Positions 1-11,523 of a DNA stretch of 64,000 nt are shown here, piece by piece. Source of the DNA: Haemaphysalis longicornis. Lineage: Eukaryota; Arthropoda; Arachnida; Ixodida; Ixodidae. The stretch covers positions 75,589,819-75,653,818 of the forward strand of contig CM023457.1 in NCBI GenBank assembly GCA_013339765.2, written 5' to 3'. The notes below the pieces were generated by a model. That model was not told where the DNA came from. It saw nothing but the letters and a program-made list of their open reading frames with translations, and did not search any database. Numbering within the stretch: position 1 is the stretch's first letter; each line of letters starts with the position of its first letter. A program made the translations under genes and the position numbers.

Positions 1-524
1 GTGGCCATGCATTGCCAACGCTTTGGCGTTGTCCAATGTTTACGATGTTTACAAAGAGGCCAGTTTGCAGAGATGCAAGCACATGTTCTAACACAGAGGA
101 ATTTAAGGACAAGGAACCATCCACGACTTTTTTAGTCCCATTTGAATGAAATAAACTTTGTTTTTGCAACTCGCGGATTTTTCGGACTGCTCTTTTATTC
201 GTACTATCTTCCGTTTCCCACGAGGTCCAAAAAATCGGTCGGCTACTCTATTACATTTACTTCCTCTGGTAAAATTAAAAAAAAAGACGTCTGAGTGGCA
301 TACTGCGGCTTATCGTTCAGATTTTTTTCGGACTGCGATTTTTCGACCGTGTGTTTTCCTGTTACCATCCCACCGTTATACGCCAAAGTCAAGCTCTACT
401 TCCCCAAATGTGAACTAGCTCCATAAGACATTACTTCTGCATTACGTAATTTCTTCTCTGCCCTTAACAGCAGTTCCATTCACGGTTCTCGCGGAGGAAG
501 AAGAGCAGGAGTTGTGGGGTTCAC
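1..524 (-). other. Intron after E19 (partial)
   Basis: This is noncoding sequence downstream of the E19 donor. No domain IV exon is visible on the minus strand, and no recognisable repeat was found. Confidence 0.7.
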
Positions 525-726
525 CTGGTTTTTGTCGAGCTCGCAGTTCTTGTACTCCTGCTCGCCTTCGTTCTGAAATGTGACAATGACGAAGCCGACG
601 AAGATGTTCACCATAAAGAACGCGATGATGATGATGTATACGATGAAGAACACTGCCACCAAGGGCCGGTAGTTATACAGCGGGCCGTGGTCTTCCGTGT
701 TCGAATCGATGGCCACGTACAGGAGG
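525..726 (-). CDS. Ca-alpha1D: Exon E19: domain III S6 and start of III-IV linker
   Basis: The exon has one base and 67 codons (phase 2 to 0). It reads LLYVAIDSNTEDHGPLYNYR, the IIIS6 helix PLVAVFFIVYIIIIAFFMVN, then IFVGFVIVTFQNEGEQEYKN and CELDKNQ. The Tyr-Ile and Ile positions linked to dihydropyridine binding are present. Val replaces the second Met of the FFMMN motif. The acceptor is TATTTTCAG|C and the donor is AACCAG|GTGAAC. The next exon (domain IV S1) would lie below position 1. Confidence 0.96.
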
Positions 727-2436
727 CTGAAAATAGAAGAAATGCCGATATAAGCTCTTTATTAACAAGTTGCACCATACAAAGGACACTTTCTATCACT
801 GAGGATAAAAAAGTGAGGACTTTATCCGAGCTTCGCGTAATTTTAACAAGAGGGTGGAGTTGAGCCCGTGAGAAAAAATACAACGGTACTTTCGGTTGAA
901 GGTCAGTGCAGGATGCCCTAATAAGCTGCAACATGATGGCATGATTTTGCCTCTACAACATTTTTAGTATCTGAACAAAGTGGCTCGTTCTATGTTTGTG
1001 AACATACAAAACTTGTATAGTAATTTTTTGTTATATCTGGGCTGTTAAGTGAGAGGCTGATAGGTTACTTTCCGAAGCCAATTCAAAGAGGCGAGCCAAT
1101 ACCACCTTTACGCGCATCTTTAATGCAAGTGAGGATGGGCGTTTAGATTCTAAATTTTTATGATGAATGTTTATTTACTGTCCTGTGTTTTCTTTGTGTG
1201 CGAAGCAACGGAGGGTGCGTAAAGTTATCGCAAATGCGGTAGATGGTATGATTCAATTTAGAATAAAGGGGTTTCATAACTGAATTACAATGTCAGCCAC
1301 AATGCTGGGAATGCCGGAAAAGGCGTTCAAGCGTAAGCAGTAAGTTTCTGCCGGAACATCGATGAAGCAAGCTCATTTAAAAATTGTAAATCGGCTTTTT
1401 TACTCATGTGTTGGATAATACCATCGCGTCCATAAGTCGTCGAAATGGCAACAGCATAGTAGCCTCACTGTGTGCTCGGCCGCCTGCAGCTAGTCGTGGT
1501 TGTATTTAAGACAAGTGTGTCAAAGCGTTAGTTTTTCCGTACAAATGAACCATTTGACTTCAACTTGTCATTTATCCCCTTTTGTCTATTCTTGTATTGC
1601 CTGTTTCTACTACGGAAAAATGTGTACATGTTGGAATGAGACAGGAATGACACGCGAGTCGCGCACTCATTGATCAAACGTAAAAGTAAAATGTAGAATG
1701 GTTCATATTGTAAATCCGCACGTCATATTCAATGCTCCAGCAGAACATTAACTTGAACAAGCTGTATTTTGATATGTGGCCTAAAGCGTCATGCACGAAG
1801 GCTTTCTTTTATTCCCTTTCAATTTCGTCCTCACACCTACAAAGACACAGATATCAACAATTTAACCCTCCATATTGTGCATTATTTGTTCACTCAGCTA
1901 CTTCGCTACGTAATTGTTGACATGAAAAGAGACCTTGCTTCATCAACAAAATCACGGTCGAAGTAGATATTATCGGGCACAAACAAAAACAAGGATTGTG
2001 CCATTTTTCCGAGTTCTGGACAAAATTGTAACGTAACATATTGCGAGTAGCTTCAACACAAGTTTTACGGCTAATACAATTTATTTCTTTACTCCCGAGG
2101 ATTCCAATCAAAACTCCCCGCGGTAATGGATATAACTTTTTATTCTCTCTGACCACAAGCTCACGCCACAGTGAAATGGTACCTATTTAGAGCTTACTTT
2201 TCTACAACACACTTCGGGGTTGTGTGGGGACGCGTATTGTCGGCAGAATAAATTTAATTCAATTCAGGTTTTTTTGCCAGAAGCAACGGGACAGCTTCCT
2301 TGCTAAAAGCGGCTCGAGAAGCTTGACAAAGGCGCAGGAATCCGTTACAAGGCACAGCAGACAAGCTACATAAATACGATGGACCCATATACGATTGACC
2401 CATACAATGCAGGCCCCTGGAAAGGCGGTCACTTAC
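727..2436 (-). other. Intron E18-E19 (1.71 kb)
   Basis: The sequence is AT-leaning and without coding similarity. I see no transposon or RNA gene in it. Confidence 0.7.
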
Positions 2437-2583
2437 TCGGGCCACCCTTCGAACGTGGAGACGGTGAATAGAGTCAACATGGCTTTGAGGACGTCGTCAA
2501 AATGGAAGTCGTTCTGTTCCCACTCCCGGCTGTCTTCGGATGGCTTTGTTATGTCCCCGTCCTTGTACACGATGAATTTGCCC
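2437..2583 (-). CDS. Ca-alpha1D: Exon E18: domain III pore loop
   Basis: The exon has one base, 48 codons and two bases (phase 2 to 2). It reads GKFIVYKDGDITKPSEDS, then REWEQNDFHFDDVLKAMLTL and FTVSTFEGWP. The selectivity glutamate of domain III is at 2448-2450. The Asp-containing YKDGD stretch in the turret is typical of L-type channels. The acceptor is CTTATGCAG|G and the donor is CCCGA|GTAAGT. It joins E19 as EGWPDLLYVAID. Confidence 0.96.
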
Positions 2584-3157
2584 CTGCATAAGGCGCACAA
2601 AGAAAGATAAACAAGAATTTAAGACTTAGGCATGACAAAATATTGGAAGGTGTGAACTCCCTCAGAGAAAAATGAGCGTAGCTTGGCTGGAAAAACTCTG
2701 TACAAGAATTGCACATTTTAAGGATAACTGCACAGTTTTTACAACAGGTTCCAGAGTCTGGTTGAGCGGCAGCATGAACTGAGCAACTTTTTAAGACAGC
2801 TTCTGGGCCAACTTTACAATGCTGTACGGCAGTGCAATTCAAAGTCAGGCCATAGACCAGTTCACTCTTTGGCCGAACTGGCTTGTTCGACATCATTTGA
2901 CAGTCAGTTCGGGTTTCACATGTGTGTGTTACCTTACTGTGGGACTTCGGACGTTTTGTTAGCCCCTACGCCTGCAGAAGAACAAAAGTGCCCGGTTATT
3001 TTTGCATCCTAGGGGGCCGTGGGAGATACAGTATTAGAAAAAATGCTGCGTATTTACGGGTAAGTAAAAGACAAGAGATAATGACATTGTCTCAGTCATT
3101 ACGCTGCTTGCAAAACCTCGCGTAAAAGAAAGGACAAAAAGTCAAAAATACACTTAC
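2584..3157 (-). other. Intron E17-E18 (574 bp)
   Basis: This is a short intron with nothing recognisable inside. Confidence 0.75.
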
Positions 3158-3210
3158 ATGCAGTCTGCTTTTGTTAGTTTGGACCGGTCGGTACAGCGGT
3201 AAAACTTTCC
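3158..3210 (-). CDS. Ca-alpha1D: Exon E17: domain III S5-pore extracellular loop
   Basis: A short exon of 17 codons plus two bases (phase 0 to 2) encodes GKFYRCTDRSKLTKADC and the first two bases of Met. It follows QLFK of E16 and carries the conserved CTD-SK pattern of the IIIS5-P turret. The acceptor is CATTGCAG|GGA and the donor is TGCAT|GTAAGT. Phase agrees with E18. Confidence 0.94.
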
Positions 3211-5167
3211 CTGCAATGCAAACGAATAAAATTATCAACAGACTGCATCACTTCCTGCACAATTCAAACGACGGTGCTACTGTACACGAATGCGTCGTGA
3301 GTTTCTTCGCTATAGCAGGGACAAAGAGCAGTGTCAGGTGGCGCGCATTTCTTCATCGACGTGCCCGGACCCTCCACTTCCTTTTTGCCAGCTCTTAACT
3401 TTTACAACTCTCAGGGTTCGAAAAATTTGTCTCAGTTAACGGCATGCGAACGTTTTACGGCAGAGGTGAAGTGTCCAGCCAGCCACAGAAGAAATGGCGA
3501 AGTTCAGTGCCTGCAAAAACGACCCAGGCCTCCGATTCGACAAATAATAGGTTTCACAGTATAGTCAAGAGCCAAAAACAGTGCTTCACGTGTGCTAATG
3601 CAAAAGGTCTCGGCATCGCCTCACAAAAGGAGAAATTCTCCCCACACGACACCGTTCGTAAACAGCCAGTAGCGTGGGCTGCGACAGAGGTAGTAGTACT
3701 TAAGCGACCCCTCCTAGGCGGGCGCTGGCAGTCCGAGATTTGCAGAAGGGGCGCAGAGTGCGCGGAGCAGACGAGCGTCGGATGAGGTTTTGCTACGGCC
3801 TGTGCCTAACTTCAAGTTACCTCTTCCCGCAAGTGAAGGGCGTTCAAAGAACAAGCTATGGTCACTACCGTGCCTTCAGCCTCGTGGCATTTCTCCATAG
3901 TCCCTCAGAACATAGATGTTGCCAATAGGACATCTCTCACTGTAGCCCTCGATGGACACTCGTGACTTCAAGGTCATCCACCAGCACTACTTGATATGGG
4001 AAGAGGAAGATGAGTCTCGTTTCCCTTCGTGTGGGAGCCTTTTTTTAACGCCGCTATTCTGCAGCGTGCACCGTGCAACTTCGAGTCCATACAACGTTCA
4101 TTCAAGAATGGCAGGGGCGTTGAAGGTAATTGGGCCTGGGCTGCGAGCCTCAATTAGCCATGTTTTTTTTTTCAGACAGTTCTCATACAACGCGCCTGGC
4201 TACAAAACAAATCTGTATTTGCGTAAATAGCAGGCTATGGCAAGTTAAGGGAACGTATCGGTGGTTCTAGTTTTGACAGTAATGAAGACCTGCTTGCTGG
4301 ATGTTGCTGTGGTGGAAAGTCTGCATGGGTTAAGAATACCTATCTCTTCTGACCCAGAAAATTAGAACCAATTTTAGGCTGCAGCCATTCAGCGAATTCC
4401 TTTCCAAAATAAGTAGCCCTTACTGGTTTATTGAGCCTGTATTGAACTTTTAGCAGTTCAATCCGCGTCGTTAGCACGTCTCTGGACGCATTTGCCTCAG
4501 GAGTTTTTCAGTGAGTTCCTCCGGGCAACCGTAATGACACTGCTTTAGCGGGCGTTACGTTTGAGGTTTAAAAAATGGTCTGACATTACTGCCCTTCAAT
4601 CTTGTTTCTTTGCTTTACTCAAACAAAAAGTTCTGTGTAAGTAAACGCAGACATATCAACGGTAGATACCAAGAATGGACGCGATGTTCATTATAAAGGT
4701 AATAAAATGGCACACACTGCCGAATGCTAGCGGACATTGTTCCAACACGAGACACTTAATTTGGCAACTGCTTACAGGTATTAAGAAATCCTACATAGAT
4801 GTTGTTGCGCTGGACCTTCGCGGCTTCACTCTTGCCCTCTGGAATGCGAGTAGTCATGCCGCATGCAGGTTGGCTCACCTTAGCATCCGAAACTGCTGCA
4901 AAATATCCCAAATCTAAGGCTTGACAATTTATTGGCATGTGCGTTTTGGATGACGCAAAAAAACAATGCGTACCTTAAACAGCTAGACAATTTACCGCAT
5001 TGGTGCGCTCATGGGGTGGCACAAAGAACAATGCGTACCTTAAACAGCTAGACAATTATCGCATTGGTGCGCTCACGGGGTGGCACAAAGAACAATGCGT
5101 ACATTAAACAGCTAGACCAATTATCGCATTGGTGCGCTCACGAGATGGCACAAAGAACAGTGCGTAC
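3211..5167 (-). other. Intron E16-E17 (1.96 kb) with donor-site tandem array at its 5' end
   Basis: The part next to E16 (4964-5167) is a 64-65 bp tandem repeat, listed separately. The rest (3211-4960) shows no recognised element. Confidence 0.75.
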
Positions 5168-5180
5168 CTTAAACAGCTGG
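4964..5180 (-). repeat. Tandem repeat duplicating the E16 5' splice site
   Basis: A 64-65 bp unit is present about 3.3 times. Each unit holds, on the minus strand, GTCTAGCTGTTTAAGGTACG or a close variant, matching the last ~15 bases of E16 plus its donor. The GT dinucleotides lie at 5166-5167 (the real donor), 5101-5102, 5037-5038 and 4972-4973. The intronic copies read TAG where E16 has CAG, and the copy at 5101 has AAT|GT instead of AAG|GT. Units also share the flanking intron sequence GGCACAAAGAACAATGCG on the plus strand. The array arose by duplication across the exon-intron edge. Confidence 0.92.
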
Positions 5181-5275
5181 ACGCCAATGACGGCGAACAT
5201 GAAGTTGAGCAGGAACGTCACCAACATAATATTGCCGATCGTCTTCACGGCCACGATGACACATTGCACTACGTG
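5168..5275 (-). CDS. Ca-alpha1D: Exon E16: domain III S5
   Basis: A 36-codon exon in phase 0 at both ends reads HVVQCVIVAVKTIGNIMLVT, then FLLNFMFAVIGVQLFK. This is the IIIS5 helix. The L-type dihydropyridine-site Thr is kept, but the Gln four residues later is Asn (codon 5204-5206). The acceptor is TTCTTGCAG|CAC and the donor is TTTAAG|GTACGC. The last ~15 exon bases and the donor recur three more times in tandem in the intron just downstream, in copies where the Gln codon has become TAG or is otherwise altered. Confidence 0.96.
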
Positions 5276-8200
5276 CTGCAAGAAAGGCAAGGATAAACAC
5301 AAATTAATTTACGCACACGTAGCATGTAGAGTATTATGGCATAAAACTCTTAAAACTCCATAGAAACCCCTGTTATAAAGTTACAACGACGTCTGCCTCA
5401 GTTGGTGTCGGAGGTTTCATCGCTGCGTACACGTGCTTATCTTGTGACGAATTTGTATTTCTACATTGAAAATGTGACACACTGTGCTTAAACGTCTGCT
5501 TTCCCCAAAATAGGAGTTAGTAGTCAGCGCTTCTATCAAGTTTACTCTGTTTGTCCATGTCTACGTCGTTCAAAAAGGTCGTCCATTGTTAGCGATTTTG
5601 ATCCAAACGCTGTAAACTAAAAATAGCCGGAAATGGAGTTTTTAACAAGAGATGTGCCTTTGAAATTCCTACACAAAAAAAATTTACTCCCCAGGTATAG
5701 CGTAAAAATGTTGATAAACCGCCTTTTTATTCCAGTAGCCAATATGAGAAGTAGAAAAGAGAATTCAGAACTTATGTAGCTCCCCTTCCTTCATAGGGTT
5801 CCTGGCTGGGTTTGCTCTCAAGCTAGCAAAAAACTCCCCAGATGTGGTAATCGTGTGAAGCGGACGGGCGCCATGTTATTCTTGTGTTCTTTCCGTGTAT
5901 CAGCACTAAATGTATCAGAACTTCAACCATGGCTTAATGCTACTTAGAACGAGTAAGCAGGACGCGACGGTTGCATGCAGCTACAAAACCGATACCGTAC
6001 GTATACCCGGATAGATATTTTAGCCAGCGTGATCACAGCCAGATAGCGCAGCCGTGTCGTTTCGATCTGTTTATTTTGGTGATAGCTGTTGCCAGACTCT
6101 GCTGCTAATAGAGAGATAGTGCTCGCCGTTGCAAAAATTGCAATGTTCACCTGCTCTGCTTTCTTGCGAACATATAGACGATTTAAATTCTCGTACCAGC
6201 GCGCCAAAGCACCCGACTGCAGCGACTCCACTTGCGCTGCCGGCACGACTTGCAGCCCGGATGTAAACATCGCTGGTGCTATCAACGCAGAGCGGTCGGT
6301 GACTCCGTGCTGCCGGAGCTTCAAGCCTCGCCTTGGGTCATCGTCTTTTTTTCTTATTTGAGAAGGACCAGTTAATGCCAATTGGCTGGAAACATTTTCA
6401 TGTGCCCCTGTCACACGATCGAGGAACAGGCCGCAACAGCATTTGGATACGGCGACAGCTGTGGACGGCTCGCTGGTAAGTCGTCTGTCATCAGTCGATG
6501 TGTTTGTCAAACGTTTTGAATAGGGTTAACTGCTAAGTCCCCATACCGCACACAGCACGTACACGCACAGGCAAAGAAAAAAGTGCACACTGTCGTTTTA
6601 TTTTACTTGTTTGTGGGTTTTGGGGGTATGCATTCGCATTCTTTTGTAGGCCGGGTCATCCTGTCAAGATTGCTTTCTAACGGGCTCGTTCCTTTGCCCG
6701 TACCATAAATCGGAACACACGACACCACCAAAGGTATGTGACGGCGTTGAGCCGGATTGAGCAGCGCCACTTTTCAATTAACTTTTCAAGAAATTACCAG
6801 AAAAAGAACACCTGAAGCAACACCTTGCTGTAGTGCTAGTTTCAAGTAGCGCGAACTCAAGAAAAAACACGACTGTGCCGCCCCTGTCGCGTCATTTGTT
6901 CTGCCAGGCCTCTGCTCTCTTTCCGTTGCAGTAAAACGGCCGTTCTGTTTTTTAGGAGAAGCCGCCCCACAACCACAAGAATCCATATCATGTCGTTCCC
7001 GGCGCGATACTGCTTACGGGTGATTAGTGTTGCGTCCAAGACCGTTGGAAGGGCGCTGGGAACTCCTAAGAGGTGTTAGCTTTTCGCTCATAACATACTA
7101 CAGATTGAATAGAGATTTCTCAATTTTTTGTTTGGTTTAGCATAAAAGAATACGCAAAGTCGATTGGGAAGCTTTTCCAAAATACTTCGACGCGTTAAAA
7201 ATCAAGCTGGATCACCTGGATTTTTAGCGCGCAGCCACTACTAAATAAAACGGGTTATTGCGCATTTATCATCAATGCAGGCTATGGAGTCAATGTCACG
7301 ACTTTGAGCTTATCTTTAAAAAGCCATACCCCGCTACCGCCCAAGTAATTCACTATTTTACCAAAGTTTCAACTCGCCATTTTTTTTGTTTTACCAAGAC
7401 GTACTGTATCAGTTACTATGGTAATCTGTTTGTGCCATCCTCTATTTATGGGTATGTCGCAGAAATGCAAAGCACAGATTAGCGCCCAATTTTTGATTCG
7501 GTTGCAATGTGCACGTGCCACAGTGAATGCTCTCACTGACACCACGCTATGCTGAAAGGTGATGTACGCGAATTTGTCACTATGTCATTGACGTCTAATT
7601 CTTTGCTTTAGATATTTCGCTAGTGTGTAGTGTACGGTTTATTTTTAAAGATCAAAGGTAGAGAAAAGAACCAACAGCAATTCCCGACCCTCTTTACGGT
7701 CTATTCCGGTGATGTCCCACAGATATGCAATACAGTTTCCAATCCTTAGTAAGCATTAAAACTATCACAAAGTTATTGCAATCGTGCTATAATCAACTCT
7801 ATATCTTTTTCCGCACAGTTCGTCTACTATCTATCACAAAGTTATTGCAATCGTGCTATAATCGCCTCTACATCTTCCCCACCACAGTTCATCTACTATG
7901 AAGGCGCCTGTAATGTTAAACTTCTGCGTTTTAACGTAGAAGCATCCGGAGTAAAAAAATAGCGGAGAAAAAACTAGGGGCTAGATGCAATCGAAGCAGC
8001 ATTTTTGCGTGCACTTTTTGCGCAACAAAAAGAGGAGAGCGTATGAATGCATAAAAACACCTAAAACATGATGTCAAGATAGTTTAACCTATTAGTATTT
8101 CATTGATGTGTTAAGCTTCTTCCCCGCATTGATTCAGGTTCACAGACGACACTTTAAGTTTGATGTGTATCTCATTCGCTCTTACTTTTTTTTACTTTAC

Positions 8201-8283
8201 CAAACACGGAACCCTTTTTTTTCCAGATTTTTTTCTTCTATAAACCAGGCGTCACAATAATGCGGCACGCCATAGTAACTTAC
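5276..8283 (-). other. Intron E15-E16 (3.0 kb)
   Basis: It contains a 69-bp tandem duplication at 7762-7899. Long open frames around 5944-6510 occur on both strands, but they show no recognisable domain and are treated as chance. Confidence 0.65.
7762..7899 (+). repeat. 69-bp tandem duplication
   Basis: Two adjacent copies start CTATCACAAAGTTATTGCAA at 7762 and 7831. They are nearly identical over the first 35 bases and diverge moderately after that. Confidence 0.85.
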
Positions 8284-8371
8284 CTTGAGACCTTTGGCCC
8301 GGTTTATAGCCCTCAGTGGACGAAGCACGCGACATACACGAAGGATTTTCACCACGGAGATGGTGCCATCC
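8284..8371 (-). CDS. Ca-alpha1D: Exon E15: domain III S4 voltage sensor
   Basis: The exon has one base and 29 codons (phase 2 to 0). It reads DGTISVVKILRVCRVLRPLR followed by AINRAKGLK. The Lys/Arg ladder (K, R, R, R, R) is the IIIS4 gating-charge pattern, and RAINRAKGLK is the conserved S4-S5 linker start. A Cys stands where other channels have Leu between the second and third charges. The acceptor is TATTTGCAG|G and the donor is CTCAAG|GTAAGT. Confidence 0.96.
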
Positions 8372-8503
8372 CTGCAAATATAAAACAGGGTAAATCACGA
8401 GAGAAAAAGTACGTGCCATGAGAGAGCAGGCACGGTAACCACTTTTCGGGCCACATTCGTGCGCGCACACACACACTCGCACGCACAAAAAAGGTTGGGA
8501 AGG

Positions 8504-8733
8504 AGTTTAACGCATGGAACTACAACTGGGCTATGGAGGCGGTCCGTAGTGGAGGACTTCGGAATAATTTCGACTACCTGGGTATTTTTAATGTGCACCG
8601 AAATGTCCACACTCTGGTTTTTACGTTTTTCACCTCCAGCAGAGAAATGGCCGCCGCGGCCGAGATCAAAAACGCGTCCTTGGGTTCAGCAGCACAGCGC
8701 CTTAGCGTCGTAGCCACCGCGGCTAATAACACG
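8504..8733 (-). mobile_element. tRNA-derived SINE copy (diverged)
   Basis: It is the same element as at 37550-37791, in reverse orientation. The shared body has the CTCCACTACGG-like block, the AAAATTAT block and the GCGGCGGCC boundary between head and body, and the tRNA-like head ends near the CCGCGG at 8727. The copy is degraded, with the B box poorly kept. Confidence 0.75.
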
Positions 8734-9512
8734 CACCTGCTTTCACAGTCATCATCAACTGGTCGAACAAGCTTTACTTTTAACAGCGAAGCTGTTTAGC
8801 AAATCGCAATTTTTTGTGTCCGCAGTTAAAATACAAGAAATAGCCCAGCGCGCTCACGTGAGCGTGGGCCTCACGGTGACCGCCCGGCAATTAACAAAAC
8901 AAAAAAAAATGCCGAGCGCCCGTGTGTGCGGGGCTCGCGACGACCGCTCAGCGCCCCCTGCGCACGTTTGTCAAGCCAAGCATACCCACTTAGGAAGACT
9001 GGCCAAGATTGGCAAAAAAAACCTCCAGCATTCGCCCTAATCCTGGCAACACTAGCTCTGAACGAGAAAGGCTCCAGCGTTCGCTGTAATCGTGGTAACA
9101 CTTGCTCGGAACGAGAAAGACACGTCATAGCGTACGCCCCTCCGAGGTGATGTCAATGATTATCAATTCCAAAAAATGAAAGCAGCTCACACTTACAGCA
9201 ACAATGATGGAGTAAATGTCGTTGAGGCAGCGAAGCAGAAGCGAATCGGCTGCACTCGTGGACTTGAACCTTCGCGATGGTCGTGAAGGTTGCGTACAGC
9301 TTCGCTACCTTTAAGTCTTACGCGTTAGTGTGAGCCTCCTTCAATTGTTTCATTGAAGAAACATTACTGTGAGCGGAGTGAGCATGCACTATCTGGCTGC
9401 GCCAAGCGGATAGAGACAGACAAGCCAATACTGAGGACATGCCTGAAAGGTTGGCGGCCCGCACTGTAGGCCTATATCGAGTGAGTGGTTCACTGACGAT
9501 CCGCCACTGCCT

Positions 9513-9513
9513 T

Positions 9514-9568
<55 letters not shown>
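9513..9568 (+). repeat. (TTTA)n microsatellite
   Basis: Fourteen near-perfect tandem copies of TTTA. Confidence 0.97.
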
Positions 9569-9569
<1 letters not shown>

Positions 9570-10354
9570 AAGTACTGCCACCCTTGCTGCCAGGCCTTAG
9601 GCATGCCTCTTCTCGCGCGGCTTATTTTATCTTTTTTTTTTATTTTACCGAGTAATTTTATCTTCTTTTCTACTTGCGTGGCTTATGTGCAGCGCAAGTC
9701 TTTTCAGCCCAGTTTACTGCTACGGGTCGGATCTCGAACGTCAACAAAGAGGCTGCAGGGGATCCTAAACATACCCGTATTAGATTAGAATGTGGAAGCA
9801 TTTCTTTTGATTAGGTTAATTGTCAACGAGCCTCGGTCGATGTCGACGCTAAGCTCAAAACTTCTAATCTATTGTTGCAGAATTACTATCCATGGTTCTC
9901 TCCCACTGCGTCCACAAAAGCGGAGGGCCATCTGAGTGCTGGCGAGGGCGCGCTCCCTTTATACGCGCTACATTGGTAGCAACACGTTGTGGTTTATTTA
10001 CGATGCACACGCTATGGAACAGATCGCAGCCAATGGGAACTGAGCGTGCGAGCCTTAGGGACGCCTTTTGCGGACGCCAGCCGGGTGCGCCTTTAGTTGA
10101 CGATTTTTGTTCTTCCGTGCTGCCGCATGCCGTTGCGTTGTGCGCACACTTCCTTTTATGCCCGTTCGCCCAATGTCCGCCCAACGCGACGTCATGGTTT
10201 TGCGCAAGGCGCGCTTCTTGTCCGAGGAGCCGAGCCCGCGCGCCGGCGATCCGCAGCTTACGTCACACACACTCACTTCGTATAGGGCGCTCCGCAAGCG
10301 CTGCCTTCCACGAGGGAGCAGACCCGGCCGGTTTGAGCTTCCTATGCTCATATA

Positions 10355-11330
10355 ATTAAGGGGCCATGAAGACCAAATACACGTTTGCCTCATTAAAAAG
10401 ACTGCATCGTCCCGCTTACGATGATAGCAATATTTTGACGAAGTCCAAAGAAATATTAGAGATTCAAGAAAAACATATGCAGCAGTGGCGACTCCCCAGT
10501 CACTTCCGGTGATTTCTCTATGACGTCACAGAATCTGTATGACGTCACAGAAACGTGAATGGCGATTGCAGTGGGGCATCTAGTTCCGTTTGACCGTATT
10601 ATTTGAAAGCAAACGTGCGATTAACACGCTAAAAACAGTGTATTTAGTCCTACCAATATTAGGTCCCCGCGGCACATAACACGTCACTGTATCTCTGTGT
10701 GAACTTTTAACACGAAAGTGTTGTATTCCCGGATACACCTGGATTTCGATGACGTCATATCCGTCACGGAAATGACGCCAGCACAACGAACACAGGAGAA
10801 ACGCCAGAAAAAGTTTCATTGACGCGGGTGGTGCTGCCGTCTAGGAGAGGTGAAGCGAAGTAGTGCATCATGGTGTTAAGCGCCGACAGTTGGCGTAAGC
10901 TGCGTCGTAGCGACGCCGACGGGCGAATGGCGCGAACGCCGACTGATTTGATGCGAAGAGAAACGCCAGCAGGTAGCGGAACGCGTTCGCTCGTGCACGG
11001 TTGAAGCTACAAATTCTACCGCTCGCGTTCCATAAGCTAAGCTCGTCGCAACGCAACCGTCTGCCGTATACGCCGCGGAGCAGGACCGAAGCGGTCGCAC
11101 CTTTCCTGAAGCGACCCGTTAGCAGGACGTCGCTCGCCAAGCACACCGACAAGACAGCCGCTATCGCTCAAATCATGGTTCTTTCGCTGCAGATTTCACT
11201 TTCGTGCTTTACCGATTCCTATGGCAGAGGAATCAACCAGTTTTTTTTTTCAATATTTCTTGTCTTTTCTTGGATAAAACACGTCTTTCGTGACTGGCAT
11301 GGAGCTGAGGGAATTACCATTCTTTGACAT
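10355..11330 (+). mobile_element. Dispersed repeat family copy with TGACGTCA octamers (long copy)
   Basis: The head AAGGGGCCATGAAGAC matches starts near 20930 and 55497. The middle blocks (GCAGTGGCGACTCC; ATGACGTCACAGAA twice; the tail GGAGCTGAGGGAAT) match 20919-21345 and 26815-27300. The part 10640-11250 matches 40400-41065 in inverse orientation. No coding capacity was recognised. It is probably a nonautonomous transposon whose class was not determined. Confidence 0.75.
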
Positions 11331-11416
11331 TGAACCAAGTGGTACTTTGTCTTCGCGGCCTCTTTAAATACAGCTTCAAGGAGCGAGAAAGTAGCAAGAC
11401 AGCCCGCGGCACTCAC

Positions 11417-11523
11417 CCGAATCCGAACGAGATGAGCGACACGCAGACAACGAGGACATCGAGGAGGTTGAAGTAACTCCTGCAGAAGGACCCTTTGTGC
11501 AATATCACGCCGTAAGCGATCAC
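11417..11523 (-). CDS. Ca-alpha1D: Exon E14: domain III S2-S3 linker and S3
   Basis: The exon has 35 codons plus two bases (phase 0 to 2). It reads VIAYGVILHKGSFCRSYFNL, then LDVLVVCVSLISFGF, the IIIS3 helix with the L-type FN-LD-LVV core. The acceptor is TCCCGCAG|GTG and the donor is TTCGG|GTGAGT. The split Gly codon is completed by E15 (FGFGDGTISVVK). Confidence 0.96.

Larger units (their letters stand above)
8372..11416 (-). other. Intron E14-E15 (3.0 kb)
   Basis: It holds a SINE copy (8504-8733), a (TTTA)n microsatellite (9513-9568) and a long copy of the dispersed CRE-bearing repeat (10355-11330). A splice-like GTAAGTG at about 9195 was examined and rejected as an exon. Confidence 0.7.

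Noticed and set aside
5944..6510. 188-codon open frame on the minus strand, overlapped by a 90-codon frame on the plus strand
   Set aside because: No domain, no splice-consistent edges and intronic position. It is probably chance, although it is long enough to merit a database search.
9190..9245. Exon-like minus-strand stretch LLLRCLNDIYSIIVA followed by GTAAGTG
   Set aside because: It has no similarity to Cav1, its candidate length (53 bp) is not a multiple of three, and E14 and E15 already join in phase without it.
9892..10393. Long open frames on both strands around 10 kb
   Set aside because: The region is GC-rich, borders a dispersed repeat and gives frames in several phases on both strands, without a domain.
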